A stretch of 54,806 nucleotides of DNA, from assembly GCA_002427885.1 (NCBI GenBank), contig DIZI01000022.1:200887-255692 (forward strand), read 5' to 3'. Of this stretch, positions 1 through 7,361 are shown in pieces. Source of the stretch: Paludibacter sp. UBA6032. GTDB lineage: Bacteria > Bacteroidota > Bacteroidia > Bacteroidales > Paludibacteraceae. Positions within the stretch are counted from its first letter, which is position 1. Every line of letters starts with the position of its first letter. Under the pieces are notes generated by a model. The model had not been told where the DNA came from. It ran no database searches and was given only the letters and a program-made list of their open reading frames with translations. Made by a program: the position numbers and the translations under genes.

Positions 1-18
1 CAATTCCCTTTCTTTATT

Positions 19-1122
19 TCAATAAAACACCAAACAAACCGGTGCTCCTACATTTATACGTTTTCCAGTATCAGTAAGCCATCCGGATTGAAGATCACGT
101 TTAAATATCACAATATTGTCCGAATTTTGATGAGCAACAAAGATGTATTGGTCATCGGGGGTAATGGCAAAATTTCGCGGGCCATCCCCGCCGGTTGAAA
201 CCTGTTGTTTGAACGTCAGTTTTCCATCACTTCCAACCGAAAAACAGGTAATATCATTAGCGGTTCCGCGATTCGTAGCATAGAGAAATTTTTCATCTGC
301 TGAAAGTTCAATCTCAGCTCCTCTGTTTATAATTTTATCTTTTCTGACAAGCGAAGTTTCCTGTAGTAAATTCAGCGTTCCATCATTCATACCCAACACC
401 GAAACAGTTCCATCAATTTCATGAACCAAATACAGTTTCTTTCCATCTTTGCTGAAAGTAGCATGACGTGGTCCGCTTCCCAATTTTACAGTTAGAGAAT
501 CAAATGGAATTAAAATCTCCTTTTTTGATGCAGGATTATATTTATAAACAGTTACTTTATCAGTTCCTAAATCATTTGTAACCATATATTTTTTGTCGGG
601 AGACAGAATTACCTGATGTACATGCGGCTCGTTCTGACGTTCGGTATTAATACTTTTACCGATATGCTGAATCAATTGCAGTTCTTTGCTTAGCGATCCA
701 TCGGAATTACGTCCAAAAACAGAAATACTTCCACCTCCATAATTAGCTGTAAACACATTTTTGTCGGTTACAGAGATGTAACACGGACCACCACTTTTTG
801 TCAAAGAAGAATTTAATTTAGTCAGTTTACCTGTTTGTTTATTGAACGAAAAAGCAACAGCAGCACTTCCGTTGGTACTTTCGTTTACTGAATAAACAAA
901 TTTCTTATCGGGTGTTATAGCCAGGAAACTTGGATCAGTAACTCCTGATGTAACCGATTTTTGAAGAAATACTCCGGTCTTCATATCAACATCGTAGGAA
1001 TAAATTCCCTGACTTTTACCGGCATTGGTATATGTTCCAATTAATAGCTTATAGTTTTGATTTTGAGCCGTAAGGTTAAAAACTATCATTATTAACACCA
1101 AGAAAATAAGTTGCTTTTTCAT
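19..1122 (-). CDS. Lactonase family protein (6-phosphogluconolactonase-like beta-propeller), exported
   Basis: This is a seven-bladed beta-propeller lactonase of the YbhE/Pgl type (COG2706). It shows the repeated pattern of SPDKKY and TPDDQYIFVAHQNS-like strands and the conserved GPRHATFS and GPRNFAITPD stretches. The family includes 6-phosphogluconolactonase of the pentose phosphate pathway, but many Bacteroidota members are exported and their substrate is unknown. I place the start at MKKQLIFLVL, which gives a clean signal peptide ending in TAQ. An in-frame ATG 45 bases upstream lies before the predicted transcription start and would bury the signal peptide. The mature protein is about 350 residues, normal for the family. 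The signal peptide argues against a cytosolic pentose-phosphate role here. The stop is close to the window edge, but the gene is complete. Confidence 0.88.
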   Translation of the reverse strand: MKKQLIFLVLIMIVFNLTAQNQNYKLLIGTYTNAGKSQGIYSYDVDMKTGVFLQKSVTSGVTDPSFLAITPDKKFVYSVNESTNGSAAVAFSFNKQTGKLTKLNSSLTKSGGPCYISVTDKNVFTANYGGGSISVFGRNSDGSLSKELQLIQHIGKSINTERQNEPHVHQVILSPDKKYMVTNDLGTDKVTVYKYNPASKKEILIPFDSLTVKLGSGPRHATFSKDGKKLYLVHEIDGTVSVLGMNDGTLNLLQETSLVRKDKIINRGAEIELSADEKFLYATNRGTANDITCFSVGSDGKLTFKQQVSTGGDGPRNFAITPDDQYIFVAHQNSDNIVIFKRDLQSGWLTDTGKRINVGAPVCLVFY

Positions 1123-1145
1123 TTTTATATCAATTAAATTTTCCC

Positions 1146-1153
1146 CAAAAGTA
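1146..1153 (-). promoter_or_regulatory. Predicted -7 element (TACTTTTG) for the lactonase gene
   Basis: On the minus strand the sequence TACTTTTG fits the Bacteroidota -7 consensus TAnnTTTG. It lies 24 bases before the chosen ATG, so transcription would begin about 17 bases upstream of it. No clear -33 TTTG is seen at the right spacing. Confidence 0.5.
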
Positions 1154-1247
1154 CAAATTTTATTCATAGAAAAAACTCCGGCCTAAACAATGTCGGGATA
1201 AAATATGTTATTTTGATTAAGTAATAAACAATTATAAACTCAAAAAA

Positions 1248-1673
1248 ATGTCAGATAAACACATTATAAAAACAGAATGGATAGGCGGTATGGCCTTCGA
1301 AGCAGATATAAATGGTCACAAAGTTATTATGGATGCACCTGAAGAAGGTGGTGGGAAAAATTCAGGTCCGGGTCCTAAAAAGCTACAGTTGGTAGCTTTA
1401 AGTGGCTGTACGGGAATGGATGTGGTTTCAATACTAAAAAAAATGCGTGTGGAAATTGAAAAATGTAGCATCGAAGTACAGGGAGATGTGACCGATGAGC
1501 ATCCCAGACAGTATTACAAGATGCATGTTATTTACGAATTTACAGGAAAAGATCTTCCCTTGGACAAACTTGAAAAAGCGGTTCATATGTCGGAAGAATC
1601 CTATTGCGGTGTGGAAGCCCTTTATCGCAAAGCCATTGAAGTAACGTCTGAAATCCGGGTTATACCATCATAA
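1248..1673 (+). CDS. OsmC family protein
   Basis: A 141-residue OsmC/Ohr-fold protein. It has the conserved LVALSGCTGMDVVSILKK segment, where the first peroxidatic cysteine of the family sits, and a second cysteine in SYCGVEAL near residue 125. Members reduce organic hydroperoxides, although many are of unknown substrate (YhfA-like). Length and both cysteines are normal for a functional protein. It reads away from the lactonase and is followed 51 bases later by a carbonic anhydrase on the same strand, possibly co-transcribed. A TATTTTG promoter-like stretch lies about 35 bases upstream. The specific substrate cannot be told from sequence. Confidence 0.9.
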   Translation: MSDKHIIKTEWIGGMAFEADINGHKVIMDAPEEGGGKNSGPGPKKLQLVALSGCTGMDVVSILKKMRVEIEKCSIEVQGDVTDEHPRQYYKMHVIYEFTGKDLPLDKLEKAVHMSEESYCGVEALYRKAIEVTSEIRVIPS

Positions 1674-1724
1674 ATTAAAACAAAGGTTTTGTTACATTCT
1701 AACGGTAACAAACCAAAATTCAGA

Positions 1725-2351
1725 ATGGAAATCAAATATATTTTTCAAAATAACCAAAAGTGGATAGTACAGAAACTGAAGACAGATAAAGATTACTTCA
1801 AAAAATTATCTGCAACTCATAGCCCTGAAATTCTATACATTGGATGTTCGGATAGTCGTGTTTCGGCGGAAGAACTGATGGGTGTCCAACCCGGTGAAGT
1901 TTTCGTACACCGCAACATTGCCAACATGATTCCCAACACCGATTTAAGCGCGATGTCTGTTATCAATTACGCGGTAAGCCATATAAAAGTGAAACACATA
2001 GTTGTTTGCGGACATTATTACTGCAACGGAGTTAAAGCAGCCATGCAATCGGCCGATTTAGGTATATTAAATCCATGGTTGCGTAATATCCGTGATGTAT
2101 ATCGTCTCCACAAAACAGAACTCAATGCAATAGAGGATGAAGAATTGAAATACAAAAGACTGGTTGAACTAAATGTACAGGAACAATGCATAAATCTTAT
2201 CAAAACCCCCGATGTTCAAAAAGCATATAAAGACCGGTCCATAACCGTCCATGGATGGGTTTTTGATATTCACAGCGGTAAGTTGATTGATTTGAAAATT
2301 GATTTTGATCACATACTGGAAAGTATCATGGAAATTTACAGGATAATTTAA
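1725..2351 (+). CDS. Beta-class carbonic anhydrase
   Basis: The enzyme interconverts CO2 and bicarbonate using a zinc ion. The beta-class zinc ligands are all visible: Cys41 in CSDSR (with the Asp43-Arg45 dyad), His97 and Cys100 in CGHYYC. I start at MEIKYIFQNN; a TTG-initiated form 36 bases upstream would add an unconserved tail. The protein is 208 residues, typical for the family. Its stop overlaps the stop of the convergent ketopantoate reductase gene by two bases, with no room for a terminator between them. It may supply bicarbonate for carboxylations such as carbamoyl-phosphate synthesis; that link is inference. Confidence 0.93.
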   Translation: MEIKYIFQNNQKWIVQKLKTDKDYFKKLSATHSPEILYIGCSDSRVSAEELMGVQPGEVFVHRNIANMIPNTDLSAMSVINYAVSHIKVKHIVVCGHYYCNGVKAAMQSADLGILNPWLRNIRDVYRLHKTELNAIEDEELKYKRLVELNVQEQCINLIKTPDVQKAYKDRSITVHGWVFDIHSGKLIDLKIDFDHILESIMEIYRII

Positions 2352-3289
2352 ACTTTCTTCAATTTCATCCTCGAACAAAGTTCAACATACACTTTTTCAT
2401 ATATCGGGGTTGCTATTCCATGCTTTTTTCCAAGCTCAATTACAATTCCTGTTAATGTTGGTAATTCGGTATTTTTACCCGCTTTAAAATCGCTGTGCAT
2501 CGAAGCAGTTGTATCAAATGGCAGTTTCTCAAGTTGATGAATAATATTGTCAATGACACTTCTGTCTATTTTTGCACCTTCGGCATTTGCTACCTGCAAC
2601 AACTCTTCCAGCAAACCGGTTAAAGTTGTTTTTCTGATTTCATCGGTCAGTAATGCTCCAAAGCTCACATCGAAATAGGAAGTCAGCGAAGCCGTGGACG
2701 AAATGAAAAAGAATTTAGTCCAGACAACAGATAATATATTTTCATTAAAGGCGCATTCAATGCCGGCTGTTTTTAATAGTTTTTCAAATGTGACTAATCG
2801 TTCATTCGTTTGATTCTTGTACCCAAAATTAAGTTTGTGTACATTTCCTTTGTTTTCAACTACACCGGGTTTATTTAACCGGGCTACAATATAAACGCAG
2901 CCGTCCCAGACTTCCGTTCCGGGTAATAAAGCACGAATACGATCCGAATTATCAATACCGTTGAGCAGTGGAAGAATTACGGTATTAACTCCAACCATAG
3001 GTTGAATCTGAGTAACGGTTGAATCAAGATCATAACTTTTTGGAGTCATGATAATATAATCAGCGATTCCGATTTCCGAAACATTATCGGTTGCCAATGT
3101 CGGATGAACCTGAAAAGTGCCCTTATCCGTTATCAATTTCAAACCGTTTTCCTGTATTTTCTTCAAATGCTCACCCCGGGCTACAAAATAAATTTCCACT
3201 TCGGGATTATCGGCATATTGCTTAGCCAACAATCCACCATAATACCCTCCTACTCCACCGATTCCTACAATTACAATCTTTATTTTCAT
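2348..3289 (-). CDS. panE: 2-dehydropantoate 2-reductase (ketopantoate reductase)
   Basis: NADPH-dependent reduction of ketopantoate to pantoate in coenzyme A biosynthesis. The N-terminal Rossmann motif GIGGVGGYYGG (residues 8-18) and the ApbA C-terminal helical domain with the catalytic-lysine region near SDFKAGKNTELPTLTG are clear. The 313-residue length is normal. Members of this family are often paralogous, and another PanE or IlvC-type enzyme could serve the pathway elsewhere, so the physiological substrate is likely but not certain. The gene is monocistronic with its own predicted promoter and ends tail-to-tail with the carbonic anhydrase gene. Confidence 0.88.
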   Translation of the reverse strand: MKIKIVIVGIGGVGGYYGGLLAKQYADNPEVEIYFVARGEHLKKIQENGLKLITDKGTFQVHPTLATDNVSEIGIADYIIMTPKSYDLDSTVTQIQPMVGVNTVILPLLNGIDNSDRIRALLPGTEVWDGCVYIVARLNKPGVVENKGNVHKLNFGYKNQTNERLVTFEKLLKTAGIECAFNENILSVVWTKFFFISSTASLTSYFDVSFGALLTDEIRKTTLTGLLEELLQVANAEGAKIDRSVIDNIIHQLEKLPFDTTASMHSDFKAGKNTELPTLTGIVIELGKKHGIATPIYEKVYVELCSRMKLKKV

Positions 3290-3316
3290 ATCTTTATTTT
3301 CTTAAAAAACTGAGTG

Positions 3317-3324
3317 CAAAGGTA
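3317..3324 (-). promoter_or_regulatory. Predicted -7 element (TACCTTTG) for panE
   Basis: TACCTTTG on the minus strand, 28 bases before the panE ATG, matches TAnnTTTG exactly. The -33 box is not evident at the ideal 19-base spacing. Confidence 0.55.
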
Positions 3325-3709
3325 CAAATTTTGAAAACAAAATCCCCAAATTGACAGTATAACATTTAAAAATCAGTACATTTCATTTTTAATAATTTAG
3401 TCTTCTCACCTTATAATAAGCTACAATAGATACCAAAACATAATGGAAATCCTGTTTTACTGTTGCAAAACGCATCTGGTGAGCCTATAATGTTGCTGCA
3501 GTTTTGTAGCATCATCCGGTGTCCCGGAAGTACAGTCAAAGCTTTACTTTATTGATATTTGGAGTATTAAAGTATAGCCAATGTTTTACTGAAATATTAG
3601 TAACCAGATTAAACAAAAACGAACTCACCCAAAGGCAAGTCCGTCGCTTATAATATTATAGTCTTATATGAAAATAAACAATTAATTCCCCTACATTTTA
3701 TATCTACGT
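3325..3709. other. Intergenic stretch without a recognised gene
   Basis: About 385 bases between panE and the outer-membrane operon. I looked in both directions for reading frames and known RNA patterns and found none that convince. The only structured element is a degenerate copy, at 3618-3644, of the terminator-like sequence found at 10301-10327. Confidence 0.5.
3618..3644. repeat. 27-base repeat, copy 1 (degenerate hairpin)
   Basis: This 27-base sequence matches 10301-10327 in the same orientation with two mismatches. Here one stem base has changed (GAACT against AGTCC), so the hairpin is weaker than in copy 2. It lies just downstream of the 3' end of the outer-membrane operon and may act as its weak terminator. 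Confidence 0.7.
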
Positions 3710-4429
3710 TTAAAAAATCGCTTCTTGATTCATCAATTCAATTACTTTCACAAAGTCACTTTCTATCTTAATATTCAAATGATTTTCTCTGATTATTTTA
3801 CTAATGGCTTTTTTCTTTTCAGGAAAAAGCCTTAGGAAGGCAAGGCGTCGGAGTTTAGTCATTACTAAATATTCATTGGACGGAAGTTTTATGTAATATT
3901 TGGGTGTTGCTTCAATAAAATCATACCTGTAAAGAACATTATCAACTAACACATCTTGAGGCCATTGTTTAGTTATTTTACGCTGAATATACAATGACAA
4001 TTTTCCTTCAACTTCTACTTCAACAAAAATATCCTGTCCTGATACTTTACTCGTGTCACTTACATTAATCTTTATAAAATGTAGATTTGAGCCCTCTACA
4101 TTTTTTAGCCAAAATTCTTTTACATATGACTTATCAAGTTTAAATTTTCCATAATTGTACTTATTTAACCAAACAAGTTCATCAAGCAAACCATTATATT
4201 TTAAGAATTTATCGTAGATCATTTCACCGGTTGACAGTAAAATATCACCATCCGTCCACTCCTTATTAAAGAATTGAGAACCTATATATTGTTTACTTTC
4301 ATAGAAAAATTCACCTGCCAGTTTTGATGAAAAAATCGAATCAACTTCAGGAGCTTTCAATAAATCATTGGTTTGGGCATTTAATGAAATGCAAATCAAT
4401 AAAAATGAAATGAGTACGTAGTTTTTCAT
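3710..4429 (-). CDS. Exported protein of unknown function, last gene of the TonB-receptor operon
   Basis: A 239-residue protein with a signal peptide (MKNYVLISFLLICISLNAQ). The rest has an alternating-strand pattern around STGEMIYDKFLKYNG and YNYGKFKLD, a layout common in small Bacteroidota exported proteins, but I cannot assign a domain. No lipobox cysteine, TonB box or catalytic motif is visible. Its ATG overlaps the stop of the preceding plug-bearing gene by four bases (ATGA), so the two are translationally coupled. It is the last gene of an operon with a TonB-dependent receptor and a DUF4249 lipoprotein, which points to the cell envelope. Confidence 0.75.
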   Translation of the reverse strand: MKNYVLISFLLICISLNAQTNDLLKAPEVDSIFSSKLAGEFFYESKQYIGSQFFNKEWTDGDILLSTGEMIYDKFLKYNGLLDELVWLNKYNYGKFKLDKSYVKEFWLKNVEGSNLHFIKINVSDTSKVSGQDIFVEVEVEGKLSLYIQRKITKQWPQDVLVDNVLYRYDFIEATPKYYIKLPSNEYLVMTKLRRLAFLRLFPEKKKAISKIIRENHLNIKIESDFVKVIELMNQEAIF

Positions 4430-6159
4430 TTATCAGTTACATTAATTTGGTTCGTGACTTGTATGCTGCTACTGGCACTTATCGGCGTTCCATCGTCAGA
4501 AATACCTTCGACTTTTATGGTATATTTTGCCAGATTATCCGAAGTGTAAAACTCAAAATCAGTACTATCAGTTCCATTTAATTCCATATTTGGATTCCAA
4601 TATAACAGTTGTTTGATTAATGGGATATTCTTATTCTGAATTGTAGTTGGATTAACTTCAACAAGGTTTCCCCCTCCTCTATTCACATTATCATTCTTTA
4701 ATCTCAGGGAATAAGATGCAGGCTTAATATTGATCATCTCATTCGTTTTAGATGTAATGGAAATAACACCTCCAAAAACCAAATCTCCAAATGCTCTTTC
4801 GGCTGCAATCAGCTCTATTTTCTTTATTTGATCTGAACCCAGTTCAATTATTTTATTTATATCATCTTCATATACTCCATCCAAAAAGAATGCGGGGCTG
4901 TGAATATCAAATGTACGTAGAAAATCATTAAACATTTGAGCATGGTATTCTCCCTTTTCTTTAATTATTCTGACTTGAGGTAATATTTCTACTGCTATTT
5001 CAAGAAAGTCAGGTAGCGCTACAAAGTCTGATGGAAATATAGTAGTAACAGGGCAATGGTAAAACCGGGGACAAATAAGCTTATCATCAATTAAAGGCTT
5101 ATGGTTGACCTCTTTATATAGTTGATATGACTTATTTATGTAAACTATGTTCTGACTCTTTACAATGAACTCTTTATAATTTTCATTTTCAGAAATTAAC
5201 GAGGGATTCCATTTTTTGGATAGTGCAAACTCATCTTCTATTTTAATTTGCCAATTTTGGTTCTCCGGTGCATCTTTAATGGTTAAAAACAGCTCTTTCC
5301 CATTATAATAATCACTTAGTAACATTTGAAATAATCCCATGGAATTTGAGACAGCATATTGTAAATTTGGAACAGAATCTATGCACGACAATAAAACGAT
5401 TGCATCTTTTATCGTCTGGTGAGTTTTCGCATCTACCACAGTACCTCTCAATAATTTAGCTTTTGTCTCCGGTGAATGATAGTTTGATACTTGTAAATTA
5501 TTTTGAATAACAGATGAGTCTTTGAGAACTTCAACAATCGATTTATAAGTTGAAGGTATAGGTGTTTCTTCAAAAACTGAAACAGAAACGTTTGCTTTAG
5601 AATTAATTTTACCCAAGTTAACACGAACTTTTTCCCGCATTCCATATTCAATTTTATCCGTTTTAATTTTAGGTTCTTCCGCGGGGAGTTGAAATTGACT
5701 ACTATCGATCGGTGTCGATTTAATCAATTTGAAATCCAATGCTTTATCAAATCGGTTAGCAATGGTCAATTCTTTATGAAAGAAATGCTCTTCGCCCTGA
5801 TTTCTCATAAAACCGGTAAAAGCAACCAGTTGATATACGCCCGATGTCAAAGTATCGGGTAACGTAATGCTTCCATTTGCCATACCTGCATCAATCTTAA
5901 CCCGAATTTTCAATGATGGAGATGAATTGACCGCTCTTAATATAATATAGCCAATCTTGCTCATCGCTGAACATTTCTTTGTGGCTTTATCAAGTACATA
6001 CAGTTTATAGTAAATGGACTCACCAGCAATATAGACAGATCTGTCGGTTTGAAGGTATATAAGTTCCGATCCTTTTGTCTGAGCCTCAATATTGCAAAAT
6101 GTCAATGCAATTTGCTGTATCAGAAATACGAATAATATTCTCTTAAATAATAACATCAT
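4426..6159 (-). CDS. Exported protein with MG2-like domain, carboxypeptidase-regulatory-like domain and a free TonB plug-like domain
   Basis: This 577-residue exported protein starts with a signal peptide ending in EAQ. Residues about 30-130 resemble an alpha-2-macroglobulin MG2 strand domain (IYLQTDRSVYIAGESIYYKLYV). Residues about 235-300 look like a carboxypeptidase-regulatory-like beta-sandwich (LRGTVVDAKTHQTIKDAIVL). Residues about 380-470 resemble the plug of a TonB receptor (FLDGVYEDDINKIIELGSDQ, then FGGVISITSK), but no beta-barrel follows. This architecture recurs in Bacteroidota next to TonB receptors; its function is not established. It lies between the DUF4249 lipoprotein gene (11 bases upstream) and a small exported protein (4-base overlap). 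Confidence 0.75.
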   Translation of the reverse strand: MMLLFKRILFVFLIQQIALTFCNIEAQTKGSELIYLQTDRSVYIAGESIYYKLYVLDKATKKCSAMSKIGYIILRAVNSSPSLKIRVKIDAGMANGSITLPDTLTSGVYQLVAFTGFMRNQGEEHFFHKELTIANRFDKALDFKLIKSTPIDSSQFQLPAEEPKIKTDKIEYGMREKVRVNLGKINSKANVSVSVFEETPIPSTYKSIVEVLKDSSVIQNNLQVSNYHSPETKAKLLRGTVVDAKTHQTIKDAIVLLSCIDSVPNLQYAVSNSMGLFQMLLSDYYNGKELFLTIKDAPENQNWQIKIEDEFALSKKWNPSLISENENYKEFIVKSQNIVYINKSYQLYKEVNHKPLIDDKLICPRFYHCPVTTIFPSDFVALPDFLEIAVEILPQVRIIKEKGEYHAQMFNDFLRTFDIHSPAFFLDGVYEDDINKIIELGSDQIKKIELIAAERAFGDLVFGGVISITSKTNEMINIKPASYSLRLKNDNVNRGGGNLVEVNPTTIQNKNIPLIKQLLYWNPNMELNGTDSTDFEFYTSDNLAKYTIKVEGISDDGTPISASSSIQVTNQINVTDK

Positions 6160-6170
6160 TAATTATTGTT

Positions 6171-7358
6171 TTAATTATGATACCACCAAGCCGGGTATGG
6201 TATGACATCATATGTAGGATCATTCTTTGGTGCATCCGCATCCGGATAATCCCATACTTTGTATTGAAAATCACCATATAAATAATTATTTGCCGGCATT
6301 GCAGGTACATCCATTATCACAGCATTTTTTAGAGTAATTTGTTTTGTTCGCTTATCCAATTCCATCAGAAAGGCATATTCCTTAACTGATGATACTTCAA
6401 ATAATCCTAAAACAATTTTAGAAGGATCATTTACACACCTCATATTTCCATGAAGTTGGGAAGTAATGGGATCGAATATCTTTCCACTGGCAGATAATTG
6501 ATTTTTTGCTCCCTTGTAAAAGTTATAGGAGTCATTATTCATAGTATATTGATTCACTCTCAAGTAGTAAATCATTATGGATGGAGGTATTACATGACCA
6601 TAGCTTGACATTTCAAATGGTATAAAACCGATGGAATGATTTTTCAGTAAAGAAATTGATGAAGCAACATTTTCATCGGTAATATTCTCAATTGTATTTA
6701 ATTTATATGTTTTCCACCCAAAATTAGCCCAATGATAGGACATTATATCATTACCAAGTAGATCTTTATCACGATAGGTATACCAGTACTGTGTTGTAAT
6801 TAGGGGCGTAAATCTGCATGATGGTACCGATTCGGAAGTTGGGAGAGAATTAAAAAGATCAACCCGAATATCCGCTCCGTCTACATTTAAAAGTTCTGAG
6901 TTATCATTTATATAATCCTCCGTTGTATAAATTCCACGAATACTGTCTATAGACTGTGGCGACAATAGTTTTTCAAAATTAGATTCGTAGCTGTTTGCAT
7001 CTGTTGTTTTAATATTTATTTTATAAAAATTTCCAATTTTCGTTTTAAAAGTTGAGGGTGTGCTATAATTTCCCGGGGTAAATTCCTTAAGGACATATTT
7101 TTTATTTTCACTATCAGTTATTGTAACCGTTGCACTTCGAACAGTATATCTTGTTACACCAACAGAATCATAAGGAAGAGGTTTCGCCATTGACAGCTTA
7201 ACTGTAAATGGCCCTGCTTCATCTGTAATTAATCCTTCAACTACCAGGGCTTCTGTATCAGAACTTACATTCGGAGTATAAATTTCCGTACAACTGATGA
7301 AGGAAACCAACAGCAGAACAATCAAATATATTATTTTAAAATATTTCATCTTCATCAA
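6171..7358 (-). CDS. DUF4249 family lipoprotein
   Basis: A 395-residue predicted lipoprotein. The N-terminal hydrophobic segment ends in a lipobox (SFISC), followed by EIYTPNVSSD and VVEGLITDEAGPFTVKLS, the hallmark opening of DUF4249. The family has no known biochemical activity but is almost always encoded beside a TonB-dependent receptor, like SusD-type partner lipoproteins, and probably helps in outer-membrane substrate capture. The receptor gene ends three bases upstream, so the two share a transcript. A start at the second methionine (three bases in) is equally possible. Confidence 0.87.
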   Translation of the reverse strand: MMKMKYFKIIYLIVLLLVSFISCTEIYTPNVSSDTEALVVEGLITDEAGPFTVKLSMAKPLPYDSVGVTRYTVRSATVTITDSENKKYVLKEFTPGNYSTPSTFKTKIGNFYKINIKTTDANSYESNFEKLLSPQSIDSIRGIYTTEDYINDNSELLNVDGADIRVDLFNSLPTSESVPSCRFTPLITTQYWYTYRDKDLLGNDIMSYHWANFGWKTYKLNTIENITDENVASSISLLKNHSIGFIPFEMSSYGHVIPPSIMIYYLRVNQYTMNNDSYNFYKGAKNQLSASGKIFDPITSQLHGNMRCVNDPSKIVLGLFEVSSVKEYAFLMELDKRTKQITLKNAVIMDVPAMPANNYLYGDFQYKVWDYPDADAPKNDPTYDVIPYPAWWYHN

Positions 7359-7361
7359 TTT

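Noticed and set aside
3325..3709. Possible transposase or exported-protein remnant in the gap after panE
   Set aside because: Short stretches look mildly coding in different frames, but none extends beyond about 17 codons or matches a motif I know.
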